Notes: generated from the letters alone by a model not told the origin. DNA of 64,000 bases from Actinomycetota bacterium (GCA_018333515.1 JAGXSZ010000030.1:2501-66500), one strand, 5' to 3'; counted from the stretch's first letter, positions 26,340 to 36,058 are shown. Made by a program: numbers and translations.

Positions 26340-26804
26340 ATGCCCCACACGCCGAGCGCGTTGGTAGGCGAACGCGCTCGAGCGTATTTCGATAGCGGCT
26401 ATAATTGCGCGCAGGCGGTTTTGCTGGCGTCGGCGGAGGTTTTGGATGTGGATATCTCGCCGGACACAGTCAAGGGGATGGCGTCGTTTACCGGCGGTAT
26501 CGGTTACGCCGGATGTATCTGCGGCGCGTTGGTTGGGGCCTCGGTCTTTGCCGGGATACTAATGGCGGACGTGAGGCGACCACGAAAAAACAAGAAGGCG
26601 ACCGACGCTAGCGGTAAGCTCCACGATTCGTTTAAAGAACATTACAAGACGACCTGTTGCCGGGTGTTGCGCAAAGGGCGCGACTTCAAGGATAAAGGGG
26701 TTCGCTCCGAGTGCAGGGAGATTACCGCCAATACCGCGGAGCTTCTGTTAAATACGCTCGACTCCACAAAAACGGCATCGAAACCGGGTCGTGCGTTTAG
26801 ATGA
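26340..26804 (+). CDS. C_GCAxxG_C_C family protein
   Basis: 154 residues from ATG 26340, chosen because GGAGG lies 8 bases upstream; an open frame extends to 26214. The family pattern is plain: FDSGYNCAQAVL (C), then GYAGCICGALVGASVFAG (GCICGA), and later TTCCRV and SECREI. These are Cys-rich predicted redox or metal proteins that in some genomes are selenoproteins; here all sites are Cys. Part of the run leading into the ArsS-type genes. Confidence 0.85.
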   Translation: MPHTPSALVGERARAYFDSGYNCAQAVLLASAEVLDVDISPDTVKGMASFTGGIGYAGCICGALVGASVFAGILMADVRRPRKNKKATDASGKLHDSFKEHYKTTCCRVLRKGRDFKDKGVRSECREITANTAELLLNTLDSTKTASKPGRAFR

Positions 26805-26875
26805 CAAACGACTTTGTTGCGCCAAATCGAACCAAGTATTATGTTAAGCCAGTGCTAATCTAGCGGGTAAGCCTA

Positions 26876-27628
26876 TTGATAACAATCATCGTGCCCGTGC
26901 TCGACGAAGCGTCGGCACTCCCCGGTTTTTTGGGTCAATTCGAAGTGATGCGTGACGATTTCGAGCTTATACTTTGCGACGGTGGGAGCATCGACGGCAC
27001 CGCTGAGATCGCCGAGCGCCACGGTCTGCCGAATCTCGGCGTTATCCATGCGCCGCGCGGGCGGGCCCGTCAGATGAACGCCGGCGCGTTGGCCGCTAAA
27101 GCTAAAGCCGAAGCCAACGCCACAGAGATATCGATGGCGGCGGGTACGGTTAAGCCGGCGGCTTCAGGCGACGTCTTGCTCTTTTTACATGCCGACACCT
27201 ATCTGCCGGAAGGGGCGTTGCGCGCGATTGAGACGGCAATGCGTGACGAAGGGTTAGCCGGAGGGCGGTTCAAGCTTAGGCTGGACAATCCCGCGCTGCC
27301 GTATCGCATCATCGGGGCGATGATAACGATACGCGACGGCCTATTCGGCGGCTTCACAGGCGACCAGGCGATTTTTGTGCGCATCAGCGCCTTCGAGGCG
27401 CTCGGCGGCTTCGCCGATATCGAGCTTTGCGAGGACATCGATTTCGCGTGCCGTCTAAGGAAGGTCGGTAGAACGATACGGCTGCCGTTGTATGTGACCA
27501 CTGGGACGAGGCGCTGGGAAAAGAGCGGGCTCGTTAAGACGATTTTGCTCATGTGGATGATACGGATACTGTTTTACGCGCGGGTGTCGCCGGCGCGGCT
27601 GGCGCGGCTCTACGCGGACGTGCGATAA
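26876..27628 (+). CDS. Glycosyltransferase family 2, TIGR04283-like
   Basis: 250 residues: MITIIVPVLDEASALP, LILCDGGSIDGTAEIAERHG, RGRARQMNAGALAA, then VLLFLHADTYLPEGAL with the metal-binding HAD in place of DxD, and FGGFTGDQAIFVR. These are the marks of the small GT2 group found next to ArsS-type radical SAM genes. TTG 26876 start. It is separated from ArsS by 15 bases. Donor and acceptor unknown. Confidence 0.85.
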   Translation: MITIIVPVLDEASALPGFLGQFEVMRDDFELILCDGGSIDGTAEIAERHGLPNLGVIHAPRGRARQMNAGALAAKAKAEANATEISMAAGTVKPAASGDVLLFLHADTYLPEGALRAIETAMRDEGLAGGRFKLRLDNPALPYRIIGAMITIRDGLFGGFTGDQAIFVRISAFEALGGFADIELCEDIDFACRLRKVGRTIRLPLYVTTGTRRWEKSGLVKTILLMWMIRILFYARVSPARLARLYADVR

Positions 27629-27643
27629 TAAGGAGGGTTTTAG

Positions 27644-28588
27644 TTGAACATATGTACTCAAGATCTGTCGGTGACTCAACTCGACAGGAAAAGAATCGAT
27701 ATCCTGCAAGTCAATCTCGGGATGCGCTGCAACCAGGCGTGTGCCCATTGCCATCATAACGCCGGGCCGGGCCGCTCGGAGTTGATGTCGGCTGAGTCCT
27801 GCAACAAGACGCTCTCGTTTTTCGAGTCGAACGATATCTCGACGATCGAGCTTACCGGCGGGGCGCCCGAACTCAACCCTAATTTTAAAGATATGGTCAG
27901 GAGCGTGCGTGCGATGGGCAAGCATGCGGCGGTTCGTTCCAACCTGACCGTTTTATTCGAAGACGGCCTTGAGGGGTTGCCACAGTTTCTCGCCGAGAAC
28001 CGGGTCGAGCTGGTCTGCTCGCTCCCCTGTTACCTCGAGACAAACGTCGATTCACAGCGGGGCGAGGGTGCATATAAGAAGAGCATCGCCGCGTTGAGGA
28101 TGTTAAACGGCCTCGGTTACGGGGAGGAGGGCTCGGGCCTCCCGCTCTATCTCGTCTATAATCCCGGCGGCGCGTTTCTCCCCGGCGACCAGGCGGCGCT
28201 CGAAGCCGACTACCGCTCGAACCTCGAAGCTATGCACGGCGTCACCTTCAGCCAACTCTACACGATAACCAACATGCCGATAGGCAAATTCGCGAAACAG
28301 CTCCAGGCGGACGGCACCCTCGACGAGTACATGAGCCTGCTTAAAGAGAGCGTAAGTCTTCGTCTGCTCGATAACGTCATGTGCCGGCAGCTCATAAGCG
28401 TCGGCTGGGATGGGCGGGTCTTCGATTGCGACTTTAACCAGGCGCTGAATCTGCCGGCCGCCGGCGGGGAAAAGAGACTATGGGAGCGCTCGCTCGATGA
28501 AATTGTAAACGCGCCGATAACGCTCGGCGAGCATTGCTATGGCTGTATCGCCGGCAGGGGCAGCAGTTGCTGCGGAATTCTAAATTAA
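27644..28588 (+). CDS. arsS: ArsS-like radical SAM protein (arsenosugar biosynthesis type)
   Basis: 314 residues. The radical SAM motif is CNQACAHCHHNAGP (CX3CX2C) near 28-35, then ELTGGAPELNP and the conserved PCYLETNVDSQRG. The C-terminal Cys-rich part (MCRQLISVGWDGRVFDCDFNQAL and CYGCIAGRGSSCCG) carries auxiliary cluster ligands. ArsS enzymes join a 5'-deoxyadenosyl group to dimethylarsenite in arsenosugar synthesis. TTG 27644 follows AAGGAGG. No ArsM methyltransferase is in the window, so the true substrate could differ. Confidence 0.85.
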   Translation: MNICTQDLSVTQLDRKRIDILQVNLGMRCNQACAHCHHNAGPGRSELMSAESCNKTLSFFESNDISTIELTGGAPELNPNFKDMVRSVRAMGKHAAVRSNLTVLFEDGLEGLPQFLAENRVELVCSLPCYLETNVDSQRGEGAYKKSIAALRMLNGLGYGEEGSGLPLYLVYNPGGAFLPGDQAALEADYRSNLEAMHGVTFSQLYTITNMPIGKFAKQLQADGTLDEYMSLLKESVSLRLLDNVMCRQLISVGWDGRVFDCDFNQALNLPAAGGEKRLWERSLDEIVNAPITLGEHCYGCIAGRGSSCCGILN

Positions 28589-28600
28589 GGGCTTGTTGCG

Positions 28601-29389
28601 ATGATTGGGATTATCACCGGCTCGGGACTCTACGATTTACCTGGGCTCGAAAAGGCTGAGACGAAAAGCGTAGAGACGCCTTACGGCCAGGCCGGTGTCG
28701 TCGTCGGCGTATTGGATGGGCGCGAGGTCGCCTTTATCGCCCGGCACGGCGCCAATCACGATTATCTGTCGAACCTAATCAACCATCGCGCCAACATCTA
28801 CGCTCTGCGAGAGTTGGGCGCGCGCGCCATAGTCGCTACCTCGGTGATGGGCGTCGTCGACGGCTCGCTCGAATTGGCGCATGTACTTCTCTTCGACGAC
28901 CTCTATTTTCCCGACAACCGCCTGCCCGGCGGCGAAAGCTGCACGTTCTTTACCGAAGCGGGGCAGCCGCGGCGCGGACACTACATGTTCGGTTCGCCGT
29001 TTTCAGCGGCTATGGCTTCTATTGCTTTGCGGGCGGCGGGCGACATCGGGATAAGCGTGGTTGGAGGCGGCACATACGGACACGTCAACGGCCCGCGTTT
29101 CAACTCAAAAGCCGAGATACGCCGGCTCCAGGTAGCGGGCGTGACCGCGATTAGCCAGACCTGCGGCCCCGAGGCGGTACTCGCGGGCGAACTCGAAATT
29201 CCCTATCTGCTCGTCGGCTTCGGCATCGACTACGCCAACGGTGTAAGCCGCGAGCCTACACCCATCGAGACCTTGGACCGGAACCTCAATCTTGCCTCAA
29301 AGGTCATGCCGGAGCTGATAACAGGCACGGTCGCCCTCCTCGGCCCCGAGAATATCCCCTTCGAGGGGTTTGTCTACCGATTCGAATAG
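28601..29389 (+). CDS. mtnP: S-methyl-5'-thioadenosine/thioinosine phosphorylase
   Basis: 262 residues of the PNP/MTAP fold: GIITGSGLYDLPGLE at the N terminus, IARHGANHDYLSNLINHRANIYAL (phosphate and base site) and YGHVNGPRFNSKAEIR, then ISQTCGPEAVLAGELEIPY. It cleaves MTA or MTI to base and sugar phosphate. It lies 12 bases after ArsS; in arsenosugar pathways the adenosyl product is thought to lose adenine through such a phosphorylase, so the pairing is functionally sensible. Confidence 0.88.
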   Translation: MIGIITGSGLYDLPGLEKAETKSVETPYGQAGVVVGVLDGREVAFIARHGANHDYLSNLINHRANIYALRELGARAIVATSVMGVVDGSLELAHVLLFDDLYFPDNRLPGGESCTFFTEAGQPRRGHYMFGSPFSAAMASIALRAAGDIGISVVGGGTYGHVNGPRFNSKAEIRRLQVAGVTAISQTCGPEAVLAGELEIPYLLVGFGIDYANGVSREPTPIETLDRNLNLASKVMPELITGTVALLGPENIPFEGFVYRFE

Positions 29390-29447
29390 GTCTGCGGTCG
29401 AGCGGTCGAATACTCGCCAAGATATCGTTTGTTATCGAAGCCGGTGG

Positions 29448-29476
29448 TATACTGACAACATAGACCCCTGGAGGTG
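29448..29476 (+). promoter_or_regulatory. Extended -10 promoter and ribosome site for RDD gene
   Basis: TGG-TATACT (TATACT at 29448-29453) is an extended -10 box; no -35 is clear. GGAGG at 29470-29474 lies 8 bases before GTG 29483. Confidence 0.5.
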
Positions 29477-29482
29477 GATGTT

Positions 29483-29929
29483 GTGGACAACAGTAACGTC
29501 GGTCCTTTGCCGCGAATCATCGCCGCATTAATAGACGGGTTGCTCGTCGCGCTCGTTCTCAACGTCACTTTCCTGAGGCCCAACATATTTCCGGGCGTCA
29601 TCGACATCCGGGCGCTCATTGTCACCGCCGCGTTTATCGTATATGAAGCGCTGATGGTCTTTAAGCTGGGCACGACTGTCGGCAAGCGCATCATGGGCAT
29701 TACCATAGTCGACTACTCGACCCAGGGCAGACCGACCATGAGGCAGTGTTTTTTTCGCCCGTGGGTGAAGTTGTTTTTCGGGATAGGCATTATCAGCAAC
29801 ACCTTCGTCGCTTTTATGGGAATCCTCTTTTCGCTGCTTAACCTCTATAAACTCTCGACCGACAAGGAGCACCGCGCGATACACGACGTTATCGCGGGTA
29901 CGCTGGCACTCAGGGCCAAACGGCAATAG
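29483..29929 (+). CDS. RDD family membrane protein
   Basis: About 148 residues with four hydrophobic helices. The family motif is near the start (PRIIAALIDGLLVALVLNV) and GKRIMGITIVD follows at the expected place; the end (DKEHRAIHDVIAGTLAL) is also typical. RDD proteins are small membrane proteins, some linked to ion or Na+/H+ transport; function here unknown. GTG 29483 is preferred over GTG 29474 by its ribosome site. Confidence 0.85.
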   Translation: MDNSNVGPLPRIIAALIDGLLVALVLNVTFLRPNIFPGVIDIRALIVTAAFIVYEALMVFKLGTTVGKRIMGITIVDYSTQGRPTMRQCFFRPWVKLFFGIGIISNTFVAFMGILFSLLNLYKLSTDKEHRAIHDVIAGTLALRAKRQ

Positions 29930-29968
29930 GCGTCGCTTTGGTGATAGAAAGAAAGTTTATGGCTGCCG

Positions 29969-30751
29969 CTATTTTTCCGAGCCCCCGGTCATATCGAGAA
30001 ACGGCTTCAACAGCTCTATCGGGAGCGGGAAGATAATAGTCGAGTTCTTATCCGCCGCTATCTCGGTCAAGCTCTGTAAGAACCTCAGCTGTATCGCAGT
30101 CGGATGCCTGCCGATGACTTCGGCGGCCTGCGCCAGCTTCTCCGACGCCTGGAACTCGCCCTCGGCGGTGATTATTTTGCCGCGCCGCTCGCGTTCGGCT
30201 TCGGCCTGGCGCGCCATGGCGCGCTGCATGCTCTGCGGGATGTCGACGGCTTTTACCGCGACTTCCGATACCTTAATACCCCACGGGTCGGTCGCCTCGT
30301 CGATGATCTCACGCAGCTTCTGGTTGATCTCGTCGCGGCGTGAGAGCAGGTCGTCGAGTTCGGCCTGTCCGAGGATGCTTCGCAGGGTCGTCTGGGCGAT
30401 TTGTGAGGTCGCGAAGATGTAATCGGTTACATCGATGACCGCCTTCACCGGGTCGAGGACGCGAAAGTAGATGACCGCGTCGACGCGGACCGGCACGTTG
30501 TCGCGGGTGATGACATCCTGCGGCGGCACATCCATCGTGATTGTTCTGAGGTCGATTTTGACCATCTTGTCGATTATCGGGATGATAAAGAAGAGGCCGG
30601 GGCCTTTGGCGCCGATGACGCGCCCGAGGCGGAAGATGACGCCCCGCTCATACTCTTGCACGATTCTGACACTCGCCGAGACTATCAGGATGACGATAAC
30701 GGCTAATGGGATAAGCGACCCTAGAAGCTCTGCGATTTCCGGCATGTACAA
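29969..30751 (-). CDS. Slipin/stomatin-like SPFH protein
   Basis: 260 residues: one N-terminal hydrophobic helix ([16 protein letters not shown]), then an SPFH domain ([58 protein letters not shown]) and a coiled segment ([25 protein letters not shown]). Stomatins form ring scaffolds in the membrane. The partner NfeD protease gene is 16 bases upstream on the same strand, the classic stomatin-NfeD operon. Confidence 0.93.
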   Translation of the reverse strand: MYMPEIAELLGSLIPLAVIVILIVSASVRIVQEYERGVIFRLGRVIGAKGPGLFFIIPIIDKMVKIDLRTITMDVPPQDVITRDNVPVRVDAVIYFRVLDPVKAVIDVTDYIFATSQIAQTTLRSILGQAELDDLLSRRDEINQKLREIIDEATDPWGIKVSEVAVKAVDIPQSMQRAMARQAEAERERRGKIITAEGEFQASEKLAQAAEVIGRHPTAIQLRFLQSLTEIAADKNSTIIFPLPIELLKPFLDMTGGSEK

Positions 30752-30766
30752 ACTCCCCCTTTATGT

Positions 30767-32104
30767 CTAAGTTACCTCTGTATTATTCGCCTCACTATGG
30801 CGTTTTACCTTCAAACGAAAACCTTGCAAGCTGACTATTTCAACCTCCTCGCCGACACCGATTGTTCCCTCGACGCTCTCGGCCGACCAGTGCTCGCCGT
30901 GGACAAAAACCTCGCCTCTCGGGGCGAGCGCCGTTCGAACCTCGCCGACAAGCCCAACCATGCCTTCGGCGCCGGTGGTCGGCGGCCGTTTTTGCGCGCG
31001 CAACGCCATTCGCATGGCGATGAGGATGAAGCCCGCGGTTGCCGCCACAGTCGGCACGATGATATACGGAGACACTCTTAAGCCGGGGACGGGCGACTCG
31101 AAGAGAATGAACGAACCGACGGTCATAGCGATAATACCTCCCACGCCGAGCACCCCGAAGCCGGGGTTGAACGCCTCCCCTATTAAAAGAGCGACCCCGA
31201 GGATGATAAGGATCAGCCCCGCGTAATTGACGGGGAGAACCTGCATCGAGTAGAGCCCGAGGACGATAAATATAGCGCCGCCGACACCCGACAGACCGAA
31301 GCCCGGGTTGGCGAATTCGTAGATGAGTCCGTAAAAGCCCAACATGAGCAGGAGATAAGCGACGTTCGGGTTGGCCAGCGTGTGCAGCACCCGTTGCCTG
31401 AACGACATCGGGTCTTCGACTACATCGGCGTTTTTTGTCTTTAAGGTCATGCGCCCCGCCGCAGTTTTCACGGAGGTGCCGTCGATGGTGTCGAGCAGGG
31501 CTTCGACACTCGGCGACACGTGGTCGATTACGTTCAGCTCGAGAGCGTTTTCGGCTGTGACGGAGACGCTTTTGCGCACGGCGTCTTCGGCCCAGTCCTG
31601 GTTGCGCCCGGTTTGCTTGGCGATGCCGCGAATATAGGCCACCGCGTCGTTTTCGGCCTTCTCGGCGACATCTTCGGGCATATCGCCGGCGATATTTACC
31701 GGGTGCGCGGCGCCGATGTTGGTGCCGGGAGCCATGGCTGCTACATGCGCGGCCATAGTGATAAAAGTACCGGCGGACGCCGCCCGCGACCCCGTCGGAG
31801 CGACATAGACGATGACCGGAATTTCGCTGGCAAAGATGTCTTTAATGATCAAGCGCATCGACGTGTCGAGCCCGCCCGGCGTATCCATGCGTATGAGGAG
31901 CGCCTCAGCCCGCTCGCGCTTGGCCGTGGCCAACGAGGTGTTTACGTATTCGGCGACGGCCGGGTCGATAATGCCTTCGACATCCGCGAGAATCACCCGG
32001 TTGCCGTTTTGCGCCGGCGCGGCGAGCGCGAAGAGGGCGACGATGATGAGCGCCAGGCTTACCGGCTTCAACATCCAGCGCCCCGATGCGGCGACGCGGC
32101 ACAT
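30767..32104 (-). CDS. NfeD-like membrane serine protease, long form
   Basis: About 445 residues. After a signal-like helix the ClpP-type protease domain contains LIRMDTPGGLDTSMR and APTGSRAASAGTFITMAAHVAAMAPGTNIGAAHPV, where the Ser in AASAG is the nucleophile and a Lys in the downstream EKAENDAVAY segment the base. Four hydrophobic helices (about 280-380) and a C-terminal OB-fold (GLVGEVRTALAPRGEVFVHGEHWSAES) follow. Such NfeD proteins cleave stomatin C termini, and the stomatin gene follows. The start is uncertain: 32104 or 32074 give normal signal peptides; the open frame goes to 32251. Confidence 0.9.
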   Translation of the reverse strand: MCRVAASGRWMLKPVSLALIIVALFALAAPAQNGNRVILADVEGIIDPAVAEYVNTSLATAKRERAEALLIRMDTPGGLDTSMRLIIKDIFASEIPVIVYVAPTGSRAASAGTFITMAAHVAAMAPGTNIGAAHPVNIAGDMPEDVAEKAENDAVAYIRGIAKQTGRNQDWAEDAVRKSVSVTAENALELNVIDHVSPSVEALLDTIDGTSVKTAAGRMTLKTKNADVVEDPMSFRQRVLHTLANPNVAYLLLMLGFYGLIYEFANPGFGLSGVGGAIFIVLGLYSMQVLPVNYAGLILIILGVALLIGEAFNPGFGVLGVGGIIAMTVGSFILFESPVPGLRVSPYIIVPTVAATAGFILIAMRMALRAQKRPPTTGAEGMVGLVGEVRTALAPRGEVFVHGEHWSAESVEGTIGVGEEVEIVSLQGFRLKVKRHSEANNTEVT

Positions 32105-32251
32105 GGTGAGCGTACTCTTCGCTCCGCGTTTTCGACTCTGAGCTGCCCGCGCTTGGGAATCGCGTATACGCATGCGTGTTATCGACCCTCGTTTCGCATA
32201 AATAGAAGCCAAAACCCGATGCCCGGATGTGACTCGGATCCGTATATGCAC

Positions 32252-32489
32252 TTGTTATGGTACCCAACTTCTCCTATATGCTAACAATCATGCTACTGTA
32301 CGGCAAGTCAATGTAGTAATATCGCCCGCCTTTCTTACGATCTTATCCACGACCGCGACCGTAATCGCGAGCGGGTCGCCGACTTCTTCAGGACTAAAGC
32401 CCTTCAGCCGCGTTTGGTAGCGCATAAACTAGTAGCTCAGCCCTTCAGGGCTGACCGTCAAGCTAAAGCCTTAAGCTTCAAGAAGTGGG
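32252..32489. other. Intergenic region with palindromic repeat
   Basis: No gene. Contains TCAGCCCT-TC-AGGGCTGA at 32437-32454 and neighbouring CTAAAGCCCTTCAG and CTAAAGCCTTAAGC words, resembling the element at 22817. Probably a REP-like remnant and the terminator for the PPC gene. Confidence 0.45.
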
Positions 32490-32927
32490 TTAGCCCAACT
32501 TCAGCAGGCTCAAACCCACCGCCGGGTCGAACTCGCGCACCGCGTTGATATCTTTTAGCTCTATCATCACCGCTTCCAGCACCAGGAACGCTTCGGAGTT
32601 CTCCCGCAGGCAGCCGACTTTTACCTCGTCGCGCTTTCCGAAGGCGCCGTGAAGATGTATCTTCGGCTCGTCGCCCTCCCAGAAGATGGTTCCGATACCG
32701 AGGACTTCGTTGCTCTCGTTTATTTCGCGCCAGATCGGAACCGGCGGCAGCTCATCCTTTTCGGGCCCGACCACCATCCGTCCTTTTTGCATCCCTCCGA
32801 CGAGGTAGAGGACCGCCGCCTTGATACTCTCTTTCCGGGCAATCTCCCTGAGGTTGTTTAAAACTTCTTCATCTGCCTTGAACCGGGCCACTACGACCCT
32901 GCCGATTTCTCCGACCCGGTAATCCAT
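32490..32927 (-). CDS. PPC/DUF296 domain protein
   Basis: 145 residues: MDYRVGEIGRVVVARFKADEEVLNNLREIARKESIKAAVLYLVGGM and HLHGAFGKRDEVKVGCL match the PPC (DUF296) fold, with the H-x-H (HLHG) metal-binding pair. Plant members bind AT-rich DNA; bacterial function is unclear. Single-gene transcript with no obvious link to its neighbours. Confidence 0.85.
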   Translation of the reverse strand: MDYRVGEIGRVVVARFKADEEVLNNLREIARKESIKAAVLYLVGGMQKGRMVVGPEKDELPPVPIWREINESNEVLGIGTIFWEGDEPKIHLHGAFGKRDEVKVGCLRENSEAFLVLEAVMIELKDINAVREFDPAVGLSLLKLG

Positions 32928-33229
32928 ATGCTCTCCTTAACAGACAATAATATTTTCGAATAGGCTAGCATGTTTTACGCAGGCTTGCATGCGTTTTACG
33001 GTTGCCGATAGGGATTTTGAGCGCTTTTCGGCCATGCATCCGTCGTCTTAATATCGACAACCCGAGCTTTGCAGGAAAAAGGGTACCGGATGAAGTAAAT
33101 AAGTAGATATAGAGATAGGGAAAGGAAACAGAAACAGAAAGGCGTACAGCAAGACATGTATCGGTCGTTACGCCAGGTAGCGGGTGAGACGATGAGCAAA
33201 GTTATAACTCTGACTTTGGAGGGTGTTTA

Positions 33230-33913
33230 ATGGAAGCGTTTGCAAATATTTTTCGGGTGACATACAGCCCGACAGCGGCATTTGAGCGCATCAAAGAGAA
33301 ACCGGCCTGGTGGGTTCCGGCAATTGTCTTTATCTTGGCTTCAATGCTTTATGCGTACATCAGCGCGCCGCTCGCTATGGACTTTGCCGAGCAGGAGATG
33401 CTGCGCCAATCGAGCCAGATGTCGCCCGAGCAAATCGAACAAGCGCAACAGATGCTGCGCTCCCCCTTGGCCCTGGTCATTACCATGGTCTCGACGCTGA
33501 TTGCGGCGATCGTCTCGATTCTCATACAGGTCGGATTCCTTCATCTCGTCTCTTCGATGCTGGGCGGTTCCGCGCGTTTTGCGGTCGGGCTGGCGGCAAT
33601 CGCATATGCGAACATGCCGATAGTCGTGCAGCAACTGGTATTTTCGACAAACACGGTCTTCAGTAAGACGCTCGTGATGCCCGGCTTTACCGCCATGCTC
33701 CCGCGCGACGAGGCCACCGGCATTCTCGGCACTTTTCTTGGCAGAATCGATATCTTCGCGATTTGGTCGCTCGTGCTAGTCGCTTTCGCCTTATCGATTA
33801 TCTACAAGCTATCGAAAGGCAAAGCCGCGGCTATTGTAGTAGGCTACTGGGCTGCGGGGACCATAGTTGCGATTGCTGCGAGTGCTATAGGCAGGGCTGT
33901 CGGCGGTGCGTAG
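33230..33913 (+). CDS. YIP1 family membrane protein
   Basis: 227 residues, about five membrane helices. The N terminus (ANIFRVTYSPTAAFERIKEKPAWWVPAIVF) is the typical Yip1 start, with LGGSARFAVGLAAIAYANMPIV at mid length. GGAGGGTG precedes ATG 33230. Function unknown; it lies 300 bases upstream of the MacAB-like operon, with no gene between. Confidence 0.83.
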   Translation: MEAFANIFRVTYSPTAAFERIKEKPAWWVPAIVFILASMLYAYISAPLAMDFAEQEMLRQSSQMSPEQIEQAQQMLRSPLALVITMVSTLIAAIVSILIQVGFLHLVSSMLGGSARFAVGLAAIAYANMPIVVQQLVFSTNTVFSKTLVMPGFTAMLPRDEATGILGTFLGRIDIFAIWSLVLVAFALSIIYKLSKGKAAAIVVGYWAAGTIVAIAASAIGRAVGGA

Positions 33914-34219
33914 CCGCGCTTAACTAAAGATTTCTCAGTCTCAGCGATTTTTAGACCAACAACAAGCGATTTAATAGTTTTCGATTTATTGTCTGCCACG
34001 CATGCGTTAGCGCTAAACATCCATTCGATTGCGAAAGGCTGCTATTTCGCTTGAGTAAGTGACAGCCGCGGCCAAGAACTGTTGCTTGATTATTCTTGAG
34101 CGTTGTCACAAAGAGGCTGCTCATAGTGTTATCATATATGGGTGAAAGATTAGATTCGTCCAATTTTGAGCGGGGCATGGAAGGTTTTCCAGCCCGGGCG
34201 GAAAGGGAATATTGGTGCA
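33914..34219. other. Intergenic region upstream of the MacAB-like operon
   Basis: No gene seen. AT-richer than the surroundings; holds TTGTCA at about 34107 and TATCAT at about 34133, but the spacing (21) is poor, so no promoter is claimed. Confidence 0.4.
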
Positions 34220-36058
34220 ATGGCAAGGCTAAGATTGAATCGCAAAATTATATTCGCGGTGCTCGGACTAATCGTTATTGCCGCAATCGCCTGGTGGCAG
34301 ATATCGCTGTCGCGTGGCGGCGAGACTATTGAGACTTCGACAGTTACCAAGGACGACATAGAGATATTTGTTTCGGCGCCCGCCAAAGTGACGCTCCCGA
34401 GCCGCGCCGACTTGAGTTTTAAGACCGGCGGAAAAATCGCCGCTCTGCGCGTAAAGAAGGGCGACACGGTCGCCGCCGGCCAGGTTCTGGCCGAACTCGA
34501 TTTGACCTCCATAAACCCGCAGATACGACAAGCCGAGGCCGGCCTCAAAATTGCACAAGCCAGCCTCAGCAAGCTGCGCTCCGGTCGCAGTAAAGGCGAG
34601 ATAGCGGTAGCGGAGGCCTCCGTCGACCAGGCGACCACCGCCATTGCGAGCGCGCGCCGCAGCTTGAAGACCGCCAACAAAATAGTAGAGCAGAGCAAGA
34701 AAAGGGCGGCGTTCAATGTCAACAGCGCCGAAGAAGGCGTCTATATCGCGAACAGACAGTTGACGAAAGCCCAGGCGGGCGCGCGCACCGAAGAGAGGAA
34801 TGTGGCAAGTTTGCAATTGAACCAGGCCCAGCAGTCACTCACTGACGCTCAGGCCAATTACGATAAAGTAAGCACTCTCAACTCAAAGATGATGGACGAA
34901 GCAAACCAGGCCGTATCGTCGGCGGAGGCGACGTTTGTGCATGCCAATAGCGTCTTCGCAAGCACGCCCGATACCGACCCCGCATACAACGCGGTAAAGT
35001 CGAGCAAACTGCAGGCCGAGGCCGCGCGCGACGGCGCAAGGGCCGCGAAGGAGCGCCTTAGCGCTCAGAACGGCCAATCTCTGCAGGCAGCTCAGACGCA
35101 GGTTAATGCCGCTCGGAAAGCTTACGATACCGCGTATTCCCAATATAACCTGGCGACAGCCGGTGCTCGAAGCGAAGACCTCCAAATAATCTCGAGCCAG
35201 CTTCGCCAAGCCGAAATAGCGCTCCAGATAGCCCAGATGGGTAAAGACGACGCCGGCCTCGAAGCGCAAATCGACGCCGCGCAAGGGCAGCTCGATACGG
35301 CCATAAAGAGCAGCCAGGTTGCGATAGCCCAGCTCCTGCTGCAAAAAGAGGGCGCGCGCGCCGCGGATGTTTCGGCGGCGCGGGGGCAGATAGAGCAGGC
35401 TCAGGCCGCGCTGACCGGCGCGGAGGTCATCGCGGAAGACGCTGTGTTACGAGCGCCGTTTGCGGGGCAGGTCGCTTCGGTAAACGGTAAAGTGGGTGAG
35501 ATAGCGGGGCTTAGTGCGGTTGCGGCCGCCACCGGCGGGTCGGGTGCGCTTATCACTTTAATAAACTTTGATAGGTTAGAACTATCGGCGGACGTTGATG
35601 AGACGGAAATCGGCAAGGTCAAGACAGGTCAAGCGGTACGCGTTATGCTCGATGCCTACGAGGATAAGGTCTTCGAAGGCGCGCTCACCAATATATCGAT
35701 AATATCGTCGAAGAACGCGACCGGTGGGACCATCTTCACCGTCACCATAGTCGCCAACCCCGTGAAGGAGTTGTTTAGGGAGGGCATGGGGGGCGATGTG
35801 GATATAATCGCAGAGAGCAAAAAGGATGTCATAACCATTCCGTTTGACGCCGTCAAGCTCGACGGCAAGAAGGCGAGTGTGTTCGTCATAAAGAACGGGA
35901 TCGCCAAAAAGCGCGATATCAAGCTGGGACTGACTTCGGATATCGCTTATGAGGTGGTCGACGGATTAAAAGAGGGCGAGGTCGTGGCCGTCGGAAAGAC
36001 CGACCTGAAAGACGGCGACCAGGTTAAAGTAAACGACGGTGGACGGATCGGGCAATGA
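34220..36058 (+). CDS. MacA-like periplasmic adaptor (HlyD/RND family)
   Basis: 612 residues: one N-terminal helix (about 8-28), a lipoyl half-motif (ALRVKKGDTVAAGQVLAELD), then an exceptionally long coiled-coil hairpin rich in Ala/Gln/Glu (about 120-400), the second lipoyl half (DAVLRAPFAGQVASVNGKVGEIAG) and a beta-barrel domain. This spans the space between inner-membrane pump and outer envelope. ATG 34220 is preferred to 34166, since it places the helix near the N terminus and has AAAGGGA upstream. The next two genes encode the matching ATPase and permease; ATG 36055 overlaps its stop. Confidence 0.88.
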   Translation: MARLRLNRKIIFAVLGLIVIAAIAWWQISLSRGGETIETSTVTKDDIEIFVSAPAKVTLPSRADLSFKTGGKIAALRVKKGDTVAAGQVLAELDLTSINPQIRQAEAGLKIAQASLSKLRSGRSKGEIAVAEASVDQATTAIASARRSLKTANKIVEQSKKRAAFNVNSAEEGVYIANRQLTKAQAGARTEERNVASLQLNQAQQSLTDAQANYDKVSTLNSKMMDEANQAVSSAEATFVHANSVFASTPDTDPAYNAVKSSKLQAEAARDGARAAKERLSAQNGQSLQAAQTQVNAARKAYDTAYSQYNLATAGARSEDLQIISSQLRQAEIALQIAQMGKDDAGLEAQIDAAQGQLDTAIKSSQVAIAQLLLQKEGARAADVSAARGQIEQAQAALTGAEVIAEDAVLRAPFAGQVASVNGKVGEIAGLSAVAAATGGSGALITLINFDRLELSADVDETEIGKVKTGQAVRVMLDAYEDKVFEGALTNISIISSKNATGGTIFTVTIVANPVKELFREGMGGDVDIIAESKKDVITIPFDAVKLDGKKASVFVIKNGIAKKRDIKLGLTSDIAYEVVDGLKEGEVVAVGKTDLKDGDQVKVNDGGRIGQ

